From positions 1-64,000 of the forward strand of contig JAFZQN010000092.1 in assembly GCA_017620375.1 (NCBI GenBank): DNA of 64,000 bases, in the 5' to 3' direction. Position 1 is the stretch's first letter, and each line of letters starts with the position of its first letter. The position numbers and the translations under genes were made by a program. The stretch is from Lachnospiraceae bacterium. GTDB lineage: Bacteria > Bacillota > Clostridia > Lachnospirales > Lachnospiraceae. Positions 18,601 through 26,956 of the stretch are shown here, piece by piece. The notes beneath the pieces were generated by a model, which worked only from the letters and a program-made list of their open reading frames with translations, had not been told where the DNA came from and ran no database searches.

Positions 18601-21600
18601 CGTGTGTATAACTACCATCTTCATTCTGAAGATAGTATTCAACAACTGCTGTAACCGCTACACCTTTCCAGTGTACTTTTACAGAACGTTTGATCTCTAC
18701 AGTTGAAAAACCAAATGCTTCATTACGGTATGTGAATGTTACCAAGCCCCAGAATTCATCTTTATCACTTACATATGGCTTGATATATATCTCGTTTGTA
18801 GCAGGTAAATACTGGAACGAATGATGTCCTTCAATTACCTTTCCGTTTTCACCGTCCAGATCCACACATGTTACGTCAAAATGTTCTTCATTGTACTGTG
18901 TAAATGTACGTCCATTTATATCAAAATGATAACTTTCTCCTCCAACTACTTTTGAATCCTGACTTTCGCGGCTGACACTTCCATCTTTCAAAGACATCAT
19001 ATCTACACCGAATACCGAATCAGGTACTTTGACAGTATTATGGCCTTCTTTTATTTCCAACATTTGCTGAAGTTCTTCATAATCATCAGCTTCATATGTA
19101 TGAGGTACCGGTACATCTGTAGCTCCAAGTTGTAAGAAAGGCCACTGATTTTCATACAAAGTAATATCTTTGCTTAATTTCCCGTCGCCTAACTGAGCCA
19201 GGAATTTTATCTCTAAGTATGCACCTATCTCAAATAACAGTGAACCCATTACACCGCTCGTTGATCCTTCACCCGATCTCCATGCATAGGAAATATATAG
19301 GAAACCATACAGTTCGGCATATAAACCCACTTCTGCAGTAATACCTATCGAAGCAAACTTGGTTGAAAGAAGTCCAAGTCTTGCATCAAGCTTAACACCC
19401 GCACGGATACCAACCATACCGAATACAAAGAAATCCACTCTAAAGTTAGGTGCTTCAATATCTGCTGTAGTTGATTTAGCTATCTGATCTTTTACTTCAA
19501 CGTGATAACAATACTGTTTTGCATTTCCGTATGAGATGCTGAATCCAATCATAGCGTTCAGCTTAAAGCCTACTACCAGGTTTGCCGAGATACTGAATTT
19601 TATGATCTGCCAAGGATCAAGACCAACCTCTAATCTAAACATCTCTTTGTCGACAATGTTTACATATTCAGCATCATTTTCAAGCATTGCAGCATATTTT
19701 GTAGGAAGATCTCCGCCTAATGTACCAAATTGAGCTCCATCATAGTCATCAGTTGCGGTAAGCCCATCTTTTGTATAAGTACCGCCCTGAATCTTTCCAA
19801 GATTATCAGACATCTTCTCGAGCTTAGTTCCCATGTCAAGGAGCTGACCTTCTACACTCTTATCAATACCGCTAGCACCTGTTGTCTCGAGAAGCTTGCT
19901 CCATTCTGTATCTTCACTGGGATTCTCTTCCTTGGTCATAACTGTGGCAGATGCTCCAAATCCGGTATATGTACCTGCTCTAAGTGATACATCAATAGTT
20001 GCATCCACAGGTATGATTACTTCCCATTCAATATCTACAGATGTATTCAATCCGAGCATGACCTCCTGCTCGAGACCGACATTACACTGTATCTCAATGA
20101 TATTATTATCATTAAGTCCGATCTTTATGGTAAAACCTGCACTTAATACGGCGCGCATACCATATCCGTCAAAATGTTCAAGCTTAGGAGATAATGTAAA
20201 ACTGGGTTCTATTTTAGAAACTTCGACCTTCTTACCCTCAGTTAAAAGTCTAAGTTCTTCAATAGAAATATCATCGCCTTTATCTGTCTTAAATGTTAGA
20301 TTGCGAAGTGCTTCATCCAGTTCAGGATCATCTGTTTCGGCGACATTACCGTTGATCAGATCTACAATATAATCACTGGTTTTCTGTGCAAGGTTGCTTT
20401 CTTCCATCTGAGTCTGCATAGAAGTACGGATTGCGTCCTCATCTTCTTTACTTACAGGTATTTCAACATTTGATACCTGTTGATACATACCTGTAGAATT
20501 GTGTAATTCATCAAGTGATGATTCAATATAATCTACACTTATTCCATCAGAAGTCTTAGTAACCTTATTGATTTTTGCTAAGCCCATACTTTGCTTAGCC
20601 AATGCAGCAGCAGTACCGGGCAGTGAACCCGAGTAAAAATATATATAATCTCCTTCTTTAATATTTGTAGTTTCATCAAGTTTTAATTCTTTATATATAT
20701 TTCCCTCAAACTTTAGTTCAGATGAGCTTATCTTTACATTTCCGCTCTTTGCATTATTGTTATACTTTACAGGTATTACATTAGGGAATGCATAAACATC
20801 CATAAATTCCGCACTCTGATATTCATAGCTTCCGTTACTTAATACCTTTGTGATCTTGAAATAACCTACATTTCCGTCTACTATACCGTTATTAAGAAGT
20901 TTTCCGTCATATACAGCTATATTGGTACCTGCCTTTAACTCCTTCTTTGTCTTTAATACACCTTTCTGATTGCTTGTATTTATGCCCTGATCATCTCCAT
21001 TTGACGTAAAGGTAAGTAATCCTTCAAGATTATCGATACCTTCAGTTTCTTTTATAGGTATGAATACTACAGAATCATCAAGACTTAATGTATTGTACTC
21101 TTCTTTATATACACTAAAGTTGTTATACTTAATGGCTTCTTCTGTCTCAACACCTTCAAATACAAAATGCAAGCATGATGTATCTGTTATCTCTACCTGC
21201 TGAAGATGACTTTCTGTCCATTTTCCTGACTTAGGTACTACTTTGTATATATTGATATTATTCCAGGCATTATTCTTTATAATAGTCATGGAATCCTGTA
21301 ACAATAATACATCATCAGGCTCAAGCGCCAGATTTTCACGCCAATAACGTTCAGGGCTGTCATCACTCTTAAGGCCGTAAAGCTTGTTGAGGTCAGGCAT
21401 TCCTGAGAATGAAAGATCTATATTTACTTTCTTAAGTAATTCTAATGCTTCATCACTGAGTAACGATGTATAAGCCTTATATGTGTTCTTAAGACCGCTT
21501 ATGCTCTTATTATATGCTTCAACTGTAAAATCAATAGCCTCGTCACCTGTAGACTTATCTTTTACTTGTAACAGATTCTTTACTTCTGCTGCTGAAAGGT

Positions 21601-22684
21601 TATGAGCTGCTACAAGTACTTCATAGTTTGCATCAACATTCTCTTTTGCTACATAATCATATGAAAATGTTCCATCTAATCCCTCACGACTGCCAAATCT
21701 GGGATACAGTGTCATATTCCTGTTGATCACATCATTGGGTCCAGCCATCTGGGTAAGGGCTGCATCATAACACCATCCAAGGAACATCTTACCCGACATG
21801 CTTGGAGTAGATATACTGTTAATAGAAGTGCCTTTCTTGAGCATTTTTGTTTCAGAAAGGGCAATTTTACTTTTTTCATCTCTTGATACATTATTAGGCA
21901 TGCCGAACTTAACTTCACAGTATTCTGACGACTCGGTTTCATTCTCAAATACTAATGATTCCCTTTCAGCAACTTTAACATTTATATCCTGTGTAAGTAT
22001 AGTTTTATTATATGTACTACTCTGGTATGCACCTGCCTGAACAGTAAATGCACCTGTTTTCGAGAAAGTAACGGTGTATTTTGTCTTATCTCTGTTTGCC
22101 TTCTTAATAGTTATCGAACTATCATTTGATAACAGTCTACGCTTATCTGTATCTGTCTTAACACCGCTTGAATCTTTATTACTTACTATTACTGTATAAG
22201 GTACATTTATGCCAAGTACTGATTTTGATAAATTAATGGTATTTCCTTTGGCATCTTTTACAGCATATCTGATCGAATCTGCATTCTTTCTTACTCTAAC
22301 TTTAAGTGTCAATGCATCGATCATATTTTTTGTTTTACTGTCATATACACTTATAATGACTTTTGTTGAACCAACTTTTTTTCTTGCATATATTTTATTC
22401 TTTGCGTTTTTTACTCTAACTATCGAAGAGTCCTCAGCTCTGAGTTTGATATACATTGAGTTTTTATCAAATCCATTTATAAGCCTGGTTACTCTATAAC
22501 TGCTCTTTGTAGAAGCCTTAGAACCATCTTCTGCTACACCTTTGGCATCGCCTATATACAAAATCTTGGACTTCTTTTTTAAACTAAGACCTGAAGAATT
22601 TGCCGCAGATACCGGGATGGTTCCGGTTACAAGAGTAAGGATCAATATAAAAGCAATTATCCTGAAGATTTTCTTCAAATTCAT
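15608..22684 (-). CDS. Giant secreted multi-domain surface protein (2358 residues)
   Basis: Signal peptide 1-27 (cleavage near PVSA-A). Visible regions: Big2-like Ig segment (about 35-130); InlB B-repeat-like module ending LFP-type sheet (about 265-330); long alpha/beta stretch; a region of alternating hydrophobic residues rich in Gly (about 840-1185) that could form long amphipathic strands; more InlB-like modules (about 1600-1820, with VTWKDADG and VTWKDGDK starts); a Cys-rich block of C-x-x-CG repeats with GH(D/E)W joints (about 1825-2000); two tandem copies of about 70 residues beginning EYKW[AS]DD (about 2000-2130); and a last InlB module (about 2265-2358, YIGWSTD). There is no LPXTG or C-terminal membrane helix, so retention would be non-covalent. 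It lies 43 bases behind the protease gene in the same direction. Likely an adhesin-like protein; the ligand is unknown. Confidence 0.75.
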   Translation of the reverse strand: MNLKKIFRIIAFILILTLVTGTIPVSAANSSGLSLKKKSKILYIGDAKGVAEDGSKASTKSSYRVTRLINGFDKNSMYIKLRAEDSSIVRVKNAKNKIYARKKVGSTKVIISVYDSKTKNMIDALTLKVRVRKNADSIRYAVKDAKGNTINLSKSVLGINVPYTVIVSNKDSSGVKTDTDKRRLLSNDSSITIKKANRDKTKYTVTFSKTGAFTVQAGAYQSSTYNKTILTQDINVKVAERESLVFENETESSEYCEVKFGMPNNVSRDEKSKIALSETKMLKKGTSINSISTPSMSGKMFLGWCYDAALTQMAGPNDVINRNMTLYPRFGSREGLDGTFSYDYVAKENVDANYEVLVAAHNLSAAEVKNLLQVKDKSTGDEAIDFTVEAYNKSISGLKNTYKAYTSLLSDEALELLKKVNIDLSFSGMPDLNKLYGLKSDDSPERYWRENLALEPDDVLLLQDSMTIIKNNAWNNINIYKVVPKSGKWTESHLQQVEITDTSCLHFVFEGVETEEAIKYNNFSVYKEEYNTLSLDDSVVFIPIKETEGIDNLEGLLTFTSNGDDQGINTSNQKGVLKTKKELKAGTNIAVYDGKLLNNGIVDGNVGYFKITKVLSNGSYEYQSAEFMDVYAFPNVIPVKYNNNAKSGNVKISSSELKFEGNIYKELKLDETTNIKEGDYIYFYSGSLPGTAAALAKQSMGLAKINKVTKTSDGISVDYIESSLDELHNSTGMYQQVSNVEIPVSKEDEDAIRTSMQTQMEESNLAQKTSDYIVDLINGNVAETDDPELDEALRNLTFKTDKGDDISIEELRLLTEGKKVEVSKIEPSFTLSPKLEHFDGYGMRAVLSAGFTIKIGLNDNNIIEIQCNVGLEQEVMLGLNTSVDIEWEVIIPVDATIDVSLRAGTYTGFGASATVMTKEENPSEDTEWSKLLETTGASGIDKSVEGQLLDMGTKLEKMSDNLGKIQGGTYTKDGLTATDDYDGAQFGTLGGDLPTKYAAMLENDAEYVNIVDKEMFRLEVGLDPWQIIKFSISANLVVGFKLNAMIGFSISYGNAKQYCYHVEVKDQIAKSTTADIEAPNFRVDFFVFGMVGIRAGVKLDARLGLLSTKFASIGITAEVGLYAELYGFLYISYAWRSGEGSTSGVMGSLLFEIGAYLEIKFLAQLGDGKLSKDITLYENQWPFLQLGATDVPVPHTYEADDYEELQQMLEIKEGHNTVKVPDSVFGVDMMSLKDGSVSRESQDSKVVGGESYHFDINGRTFTQYNEEHFDVTCVDLDGENGKVIEGHHSFQYLPATNEIYIKPYVSDKDEFWGLVTFTYRNEAFGFSTVEIKRSVKVHWKGVAVTAVVEYYLQNEDGSYTHDKDGSFTAFKDIEYDLVIDEKFCDQYPGYTLAAVDYPGLEAVNKYEDELYKKMKAAEKKSSAELEKATKKWREVFDKSEAYYQNVIDTIGNKKGTLYFVVTGKETIVRLYFDRGPIHNINPIIVYDMPPKDNSYFRCGTRKISDGENLLEALKQCEEDFSKYMKGYELEWYYLKKDNLKHYPTIVTKTDEGYSYSVKRVSLENNTIYVYLPEYRDVYYDEISGLINNYKNWKKVTKDMKMPSEGIVLMAYAKDVATFKVTWKDADGNVLRVDSLKRGEQISNAPTVTNKPSRNGYDYSLIWTNDINDAVNSFGRAYWDITYTAQWKAYPLGQYITFIVDGVSDKVYGCRTNEKMDITKYLKYYAKEGCSMKAYAVRGDIKAEIENEFLMPAGGITILIEYTTLYYDVTWKDGDKILKEENLAYGTKLTPPQVNIDEKTEGLIWQIDGKNISADATVPAKDVVINATYHNHDWKFFRVLEFSDCTDKGSQEETCKVCGKVREVEIPINPDFHIWDATVIPGDCVTIGYTHHVCKKCGEIYDVNTGDYDRDNHKEGCIIHKDRIEPECWEVGFEEGEYCTACNKYVSGGEVIPCLGHDYGEEYISREASCYEGVQYSEKCNRCGEAHVVIYGSPLGHEWGEIEYKWADDYSKVTATRVCKRDSKHVETETVNTTSKILKEASCSKEGIMGYYAIFENKDFGKVSKEDIVIPKTDHDWDTNIEYKWSDDNWKVTATRKCLSDYTHTESETVDTTYEITKVATSTEKGIKVFTAKFTNNAFDDVSKPVEYEYEQVDTPNIQQFNPIYYVYKINEAAKTVTVTATVQDGGTLSYQWYKAKYVPMEPPTGEGVIGEGYTLDMYDYKPINGATSASFTPDTDEIGEWYYYVLVTNTKNGSVATAKSDYLIIDVDKKVIIRFNATGGTVHKDGPNGEDLRVEIKELRLEPGSDMNMQVPYPLYDGYEYIGWSTDINATTGFRAEDYPIVPDTDTMYYAIWKKVEE

Positions 22685-22727
22685 TCTTTTCTCTCCTTTA
22701 CGTTAATACTTCAAAAAACTATAAGTA

Positions 22728-23498
22728 TCATTCAAATAATGATTTACACAGCTCAATGGCTGCTATAGATGTGGCAGCTATATTCAGATTCTGTCCTTTT
22801 TCATATGTGCCGGACACTATTCCAACCACCTGTCCTTTTTCATTAAATAAAGGACCGCCGCTGCTTCCACTTGAAACAGGTGCTGTAAACACTAACCAGG
22901 TTGAATCTTTAGTCTCCCAATAACCACATACATTACCTTTTGTTACAAGGTTTGCAATACCGAACTGGCTGCTGATCACAGAAGTATCAGAACCTCTTTT
23001 GGGTAGTTCTTCTGTAAATGTAAGAGGTACAAGTCCTGCATCTTCAGGTAAAGCGCAAATAGCTATATCTGTGTTTTCATCAGTCTCGATCGTTCGATCA
23101 ATTCTAAAACTTGTACCATCGTCCCTTGTAGCTGTCATGTAATCCATATTTACTATCACATGACGTGCTGTAATGAGTATACTTTCGTCATAAGCAGCAA
23201 ATCCGCTTCCTGTTCCAATCCTGTCTCCGTTTTTATTAAACACTTCAAGTTTGACTACAGAAGCAGCCAATTCTTCAAAATCACATGTTTCATCTTCAAT
23301 GATTTTCGGTTCTTTCTCTTCTGCAGTTTTAATGTAAGTTTTCTGTTCTGTTTCATTTGTTTCTATAATCTGAACTGATTCTTTATAATCAGCTGCAGTC
23401 ACTTCAGAACATCCCTTACTTTTTACTGTTATAACTATTACAACAGCTATTAATACCCCCAATGCAATAAATACCCCGATTTTTCGATACCAGTGCAT
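22728..23498 (-). CDS. Membrane-anchored trypsin-like serine protease
   Basis: An N-terminal membrane anchor (about 6-26) is followed by a short linker and a chymotrypsin-fold protease facing outside. The catalytic triad is readable: His113 in ITARHVI, Asp144 in ENTDIAI and Ser213 in SGSSGGPLF. There is no PDZ domain, unlike HtrA, and the 256-residue length fits a minimal Trypsin_2 protein. AAAGGAGGAG lies just before the ATG. Directly downstream is the giant secreted protein, a plausible substrate or partner (inference). The upstream terminator at 23.6 kb suggests these two genes form their own unit. Confidence 0.85.
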   Translation of the reverse strand: MHWYRKIGVFIALGVLIAVVIVITVKSKGCSEVTAADYKESVQIIETNETEQKTYIKTAEEKEPKIIEDETCDFEELAASVVKLEVFNKNGDRIGTGSGFAAYDESILITARHVIVNMDYMTATRDDGTSFRIDRTIETDENTDIAICALPEDAGLVPLTFTEELPKRGSDTSVISSQFGIANLVTKGNVCGYWETKDSTWLVFTAPVSSGSSGGPLFNEKGQVVGIVSGTYEKGQNLNIAATSIAAIELCKSLFE

Positions 23499-23582
23499 TT
23501 TTTCTCCTCCTTTCTCTTAATTCTTTTATTACACTATTAATAACCACAAAACAGATTACATAATATAAGAGTCCCCAAATAA

Positions 23583-23625
23583 AAAAAATCCAGAAAAAAA
23601 GCAAAAATTTTTTTCTGAATTTTTT
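23583..23625 (-). terminator. AT-rich intrinsic terminator
   Basis: An 18-bp arm pair (23583-23600 with about 23608-23625) with one G-T wobble when read on the minus strand, followed by a run of T. It separates the small secreted-peptide gene from the protease gene. Confidence 0.65.
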
Positions 23626-23678
23626 TATTTATTAATTTGGTTATTAAATAATATTATTATAATCCTAATTATTGTTAT

Positions 23679-23861
23679 TTATTTCACCGCATATTTAAAC
23701 ACATACAGATTATAATCATAATCCCTATCCTTATTTCCGCACCAGTAAACTTTTTGTTTGAGTTTAGTATTTACAGCTGACACAGCAGCATTTGCAGTAT
23801 CTGGAGTAATAAGACATACAGATAATAACACTAAAAGTAAACAGGACAATATCTTTTTCAT
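23679..23861 (-). CDS. Small secreted peptide (60 residues) with signal sequence
   Basis: MKKILSCLLLVLLSVCLI starts a clear signal peptide, with a probable cut after TANA (about 25). The mature part is only about 35 residues, with one Cys and several Tyr and Lys/Arg residues (KVYWCGNKDRDYDYN). GGAGG precedes the ATG with good spacing, which supports real translation. No family recognised. It lies 14 bases behind the lipoprotein gene and is followed by a terminator. Confidence 0.6.
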   Translation of the reverse strand: MKKILSCLLLVLLSVCLITPDTANAAVSAVNTKLKQKVYWCGNKDRDYDYNLYVFKYAVK

Positions 23862-23875
23862 AGTATTTCCTCCAT

Positions 23876-24346
23876 TTACGGTGCCTTAGTCTTTTCAACC
23901 GTAATATCTTCCTTCATTGTTATCTTATATTCTGCGCCATCGGTCTTTGTCTTCATCGATGTAGTAAAGTCACTTCCTGCAACATCACTTATGTCCTTCA
24001 TAAACGGACAATTCATATCAAGTTTTTCCCCGTTTTTATCTACTACAGTTACACCGTCATTATTGATAGTAGCGGTAATAGGTGCATTTTTCTGGCAAAA
24101 AACATAACTTTCAGGAGTAGTAGATGCCACATTAAAGCATGCAACAAGTTCATCGTATATCATCTTATCTTCGGCTTCTCTCGACTGATCTACATATTTC
24201 GCATAGTTGACTCCGGTTAATGAATCAACTAAGTCGTTTGAGTCTTTTGAACCGCTCTTTGTATCGTCACCGGAACATGCTGTGAATACTAAAACAGTAA
24301 TAATTAGCGTTAAAATAATTATTAATCTTTTTGAATAATTCTTCAT
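23876..24346 (-). CDS. Putative lipoprotein, hypothetical
   Basis: I place the start at the ATG at 24346 (MKNYSKR...), which has AGGAAAGGAA just upstream, rather than a longer frame starting at 24406. The 156-residue product has a lipoprotein-type leader with FTACSGDD around Cys24, then an acidic, Ser-rich linker and a small soluble domain with Cys residues (VACFNVA, FCQKNAP, NCPF). No family recognised. It lies in the run of small membrane and secreted genes after the pilus locus and is probably surface-exposed. Base composition is AT-rich, like its neighbours. Confidence 0.65.
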   Translation of the reverse strand: MKNYSKRLIIILTLIITVLVFTACSGDDTKSGSKDSNDLVDSLTGVNYAKYVDQSREAEDKMIYDELVACFNVASTTPESYVFCQKNAPITATINNDGVTVVDKNGEKLDMNCPFMKDISDVAGSDFTTSMKTKTDGAEYKITMKEDITVEKTKAP

Positions 24347-24408
24347 ATCAATTCCTTTCCTGTGTTTTTTATAATATATGATTTTACTGCATATTGTTAT
24401 AGTCATAT

Positions 24409-24657
24409 TTAATTAATTATAATAAGAATAACTATAACAAACGCCAATACTAATACATCAGCTATTATCAACGAAACAAGACTTTTCTTAGACTTATTAT
24501 CTTCCGATCCGTCATAATCATTTTTGTGTTTTTTGTATATATGTAAAGTAAAACCAAATAATATAAAAAAGACAATAACTGCTATAGTTGCTTTAATAAA
24601 GAAGATTATAGCCATATCCTCATCACTGATGATTATCGGATTAAGAAAATATCTCAT
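24409..24657 (-). CDS. Small two-helix membrane protein, paralogue of the 25.1 kb gene
   Basis: Start chosen at the ATG at 24657 (MRYFLNP), preceded by AGAAGGTG; a longer frame would need a TTG at 24699. The 82 residues form helix 1 (about 17-38), a charged loop with many Asp, Lys and Ser (about 40-58) and helix 2 (about 60-81). The order M-R-Y-F-L...IK-x-T...K-x-x-N, with the same two-helix layout, is shared with the gene at 25070-25324, so they look like old duplicates. No family or function recognised. Confidence 0.55.
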   Translation of the reverse strand: MRYFLNPIIISDEDMAIIFFIKATIAVIVFFILFGFTLHIYKKHKNDYDGSEDNKSKKSLVSLIIADVLVLAFVIVILIIIN

Positions 24658-24702
24658 ATTCCTACCACACCTTCTCTCTTTTTTATGTTTAAAGACCAAC
24701 CC

Positions 24703-25062
24703 TTACAAGATAAACAACCCGATTATAAAGGATGCCGCATTCAATATAAATGAAAACAATGCAGGATGAATCTTCAGGTTCTTTAATGTCTTAAAATAGA
24801 ATCTATATTCCACAAACCAGACTATTATCTCTAAGATAAGAACAACGATATATCTGTATATCGCCCCCTGTTCCAATGAAAATAAGGTTACTATCATCAC
24901 ATAGGCCAGATTAACCAGTGGATTTGTGACGCCGTTTATAAAAAAAATATTTACAAAGTCGTACTTGTCTCTTACCTTGAGTAAAAACGCAGCACTCATC
25001 TCAATAATAAGTGTCAGGAGTAAGGTTAAACCTATTTCTAACAGGTAATCCAAGGTATCCAT
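24703..25062 (-). CDS. Hypothetical four-helix membrane protein
   Basis: A 119-residue protein with about four hydrophobic helices (7-28, 38-60, 66-88, 100-119). Between helices 1 and 2 is a conserved-looking FFINGVTNPLVNLAY segment with polar residues inside the membrane part, and helix 3 carries LEIIVWFVEYRFYF with two Glu residues. These buried Asn/Glu residues suggest function, but I do not recognise a named family. It sits between the two paralogous two-helix genes, 7 bases behind one and 45 bases before the other, in one operon. Confidence 0.6.
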   Translation of the reverse strand: MDTLDYLLEIGLTLLLTLIIEMSAAFLLKVRDKYDFVNIFFINGVTNPLVNLAYVMIVTLFSLEQGAIYRYIVVLILEIIVWFVEYRFYFKTLKNLKIHPALFSFILNAASFIIGLFIL

Positions 25063-25069
25063 ATAAGCC

Positions 25070-25324
25070 TCATAAAATTAAAGCCAAGAAAACAAAGAAT
25101 AAACAATCAAGCACTATCATCAATTTAAGCATAGTACCGGAACCACCTTTTCCTGAACTGCTTTCCCCGGACTCTGCATTATCTGGATTATTGTTTTTAC
25201 GTGCAGCAATTATAGTCAAACATAATAATGTTACAAATATAACAACAATGAAGGTCCACTTAATAAGCAGTAATTTATCATTAAAAGCTTCAGGATCATG
25301 AATAATATCAAGGAAATATTTCAT
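25070..25324 (-). CDS. Small two-helix membrane protein
   Basis: Start at the ATG at 25324 (MKYFLDII), eight bases after GGAGG; the longer frame begins with a TTG that overlaps this ribosome-binding site. The 84 residues contain helix 1 (about 21-43), a Gly/Ser/Asn-rich loop (about 46-65) and helix 2 (about 67-84). It shares layout and N-terminal residues with the gene at 24409-24657. Function unknown. It is the first gene after the terminator that ends the pilin transcript. Confidence 0.6.
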   Translation of the reverse strand: MKYFLDIIHDPEAFNDKLLLIKWTFIVVIFVTLLCLTIIAARKNNNPDNAESGESSSGKGGSGTMLKLMIVLDCLFFVFLALIL

Positions 25325-25371
25325 AATATAAACCTCCAAATTATTGGACTTACCCCTTTAATCATATTAAC

Positions 25372-25402
25372 AAAAAAACCGGTCTATTACAACCGTTTTT
25401 TA
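25372..25402 (-). terminator. Intrinsic terminator after the pilin trio
   Basis: On the minus strand AAAAAACGGT pairs with ACCGGTTTTTT (one bulged G) and a run of T completes the signal. It lies just past the stop of the prepilin at 25426 and separates the pilin genes from the small membrane genes. Confidence 0.65.
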
Positions 25403-25425
25403 GTAATTAACTAGTATTCCTTATA

Positions 25426-26172
25426 TCACTTTCCTTCCATCTTATTAGCCATAGCAGTGTTAAGCGTGGTTATATTATAATTCTTTCCACCATAATGTAG
25501 AACATAAACTCTAATCTTATCTCCAGCATACTTATGTCCATTAACTATTGTATTAGCAGATACACCAGCAGGTTTTTTATCCGATCCACGATACATAAAC
25601 TTAGCAGTATAAAGATTACCTTCTTCCCATGAATCAGTATCAAAATTATAATAAATCGGTAAACTATCTGGATCGGACCAATAAACAATCGAATATGCTG
25701 TAAAACACTTATGTAATTCTGATATTGTAGCAGTGGTCAAATCTTTATCATATGAATACATTAGTAATAAATATGGTTTATCAACACCAGCTAGATCAAA
25801 CACTTTATTAGAGAAACTACAACCCGTTAAATTAGGATCTCCATTAACTGTTTTGCCATTTACTTTATAAACGATATTTCCTTGTGCATTTCTTTCAATA
25901 GTATTACCTAAAATATCTACATCTGATGATGCAGCACTAGAAAAACTACCATATCTTTCAGACAAAGTAGATTGGATAGCCGTCATCAATGCTTTAGCAT
26001 CGATAACTTTTTGTTTTTTCTTAGCCTCATCGATATAACCAAGTAGTGCCGGCACAAGAATTGCAGCCAGAATAGCGAGGATTACAAGCACTATTATCAA
26101 TTCAACAAGAGTAAAACCTTTGTTGTCCTTTTTCATTAAACTATTTGTTTTACCTATATAGTTTTGACTCAT
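25426..26172 (-). CDS. Type IV prepilin-like protein (minor pilin)
   Basis: A class-III signal with an 18-19-residue leader ends in DNKG and is followed by FTLVELIIVLVILAILAAIL, including Glu at +5. Cleavage by a prepilin peptidase after Gly is expected. The helix region up to GYIDEAKKKQ is nearly identical to that of the major pilin at 27.9 kb, while the globular part (about 60-248) is larger and different. GAGAGGG supports the ATG at 26172. It is the last gene of the three-pilin unit transcribed from the promoter at 27.74 kb. Confidence 0.88.
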   Translation of the reverse strand: MSQNYIGKTNSLMKKDNKGFTLVELIIVLVILAILAAILVPALLGYIDEAKKKQKVIDAKALMTAIQSTLSERYGSFSSAASSDVDILGNTIERNAQGNIVYKVNGKTVNGDPNLTGCSFSNKVFDLAGVDKPYLLLMYSYDKDLTTATISELHKCFTAYSIVYWSDPDSLPIYYNFDTDSWEEGNLYTAKFMYRGSDKKPAGVSANTIVNGHKYAGDKIRVYVLHYGGKNYNITTLNTAMANKMEGK

Positions 26173-26192
26173 CAATTAGCCCTCTCATATTT

Positions 26193-26906
26193 TTAATTCT
26201 TATATGTTCTATTTATATAACTCCACATATCCTTCATTTGATTATTATTATCTTTTCCACATTTCAAAGCATAATACTGTATTGTAACATCCTCGTCACC
26301 AACATGAATCTTATGACTTGTTCTATATGGATTTGAATATGATACGTTACCGTTTATATCTAAGAAAAGAACTTTTCTTTGAAAAACAGGTTGATATATT
26401 ACCTGATATACTGTATACGCTTTTATAGGATCATATTCAACATTGTTCGGATCACAATATATATCATATTTACCTGTTGCAATAAATACTATACAAGGAC
26501 TATCCTCATTAATACTCATGCCACATAATTCAAATATATTTTTGCTTATTGGATTTAAGTGAATATCAATGTCCAGATATTTTGTTTCCGAAACCTTAAA
26601 CTGAGTAGTGGTAGGTTGCTTTTTATACTCTTTCACTGGATCCTGAATACCCTCAATAAAGCATACTTCTTTATCATTACCATTAGACCCATCAACTAAA
26701 TTATGCGCATTGGAAGCATATAGTTCATATATAAAAATCTGACTACACTCCATAATATCTTGAGCTTCCTCTGTAATTTTATCACTATATTTTTTAGTAA
26801 AAAAATTGTTAAATATCGGTATAGAAATTGTAGCCAAAACCACAAGGATCATAACAATTACAACTAATTCAACAAGTGTAAATCCTTTATTATCTGTTTT
26901 TTTCAT
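26193..26906 (-). CDS. Type IV prepilin-like protein (minor pilin)
   Basis: A short leader MKKTDNKG is followed by FTLVELVVIVMILVVLATIS, a standard prepilin N-terminus with Glu+5. The remaining residues (about 35-237) form a globular domain with several Cys and many Asn and Tyr residues and no recognised fold. It is the middle gene of the three-pilin unit, 20 bases upstream of the next pilin gene. It is more AT-rich than the housekeeping genes in the window. Confidence 0.85.
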   Translation of the reverse strand: MKKTDNKGFTLVELVVIVMILVVLATISIPIFNNFFTKKYSDKITEEAQDIMECSQIFIYELYASNAHNLVDGSNGNDKEVCFIEGIQDPVKEYKKQPTTTQFKVSETKYLDIDIHLNPISKNIFELCGMSINEDSPCIVFIATGKYDIYCDPNNVEYDPIKAYTVYQVIYQPVFQRKVLFLDINGNVSYSNPYRTSHKIHVGDEDVTIQYYALKCGKDNNNQMKDMWSYINRTYKN

Positions 26907-26956
26907 GATCCTCCTTTCCGGTTTTATAGAACAAAATCTTATTAGTCAATATGTTT

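Noticed and set aside
23416..23604. A 62-residue hydrophobic minus-strand frame overlapping the protease start
   Set aside because: It needs a TTG start inside a terminator hairpin, has no ribosome-binding site, and overlaps the well-supported protease gene in another frame.
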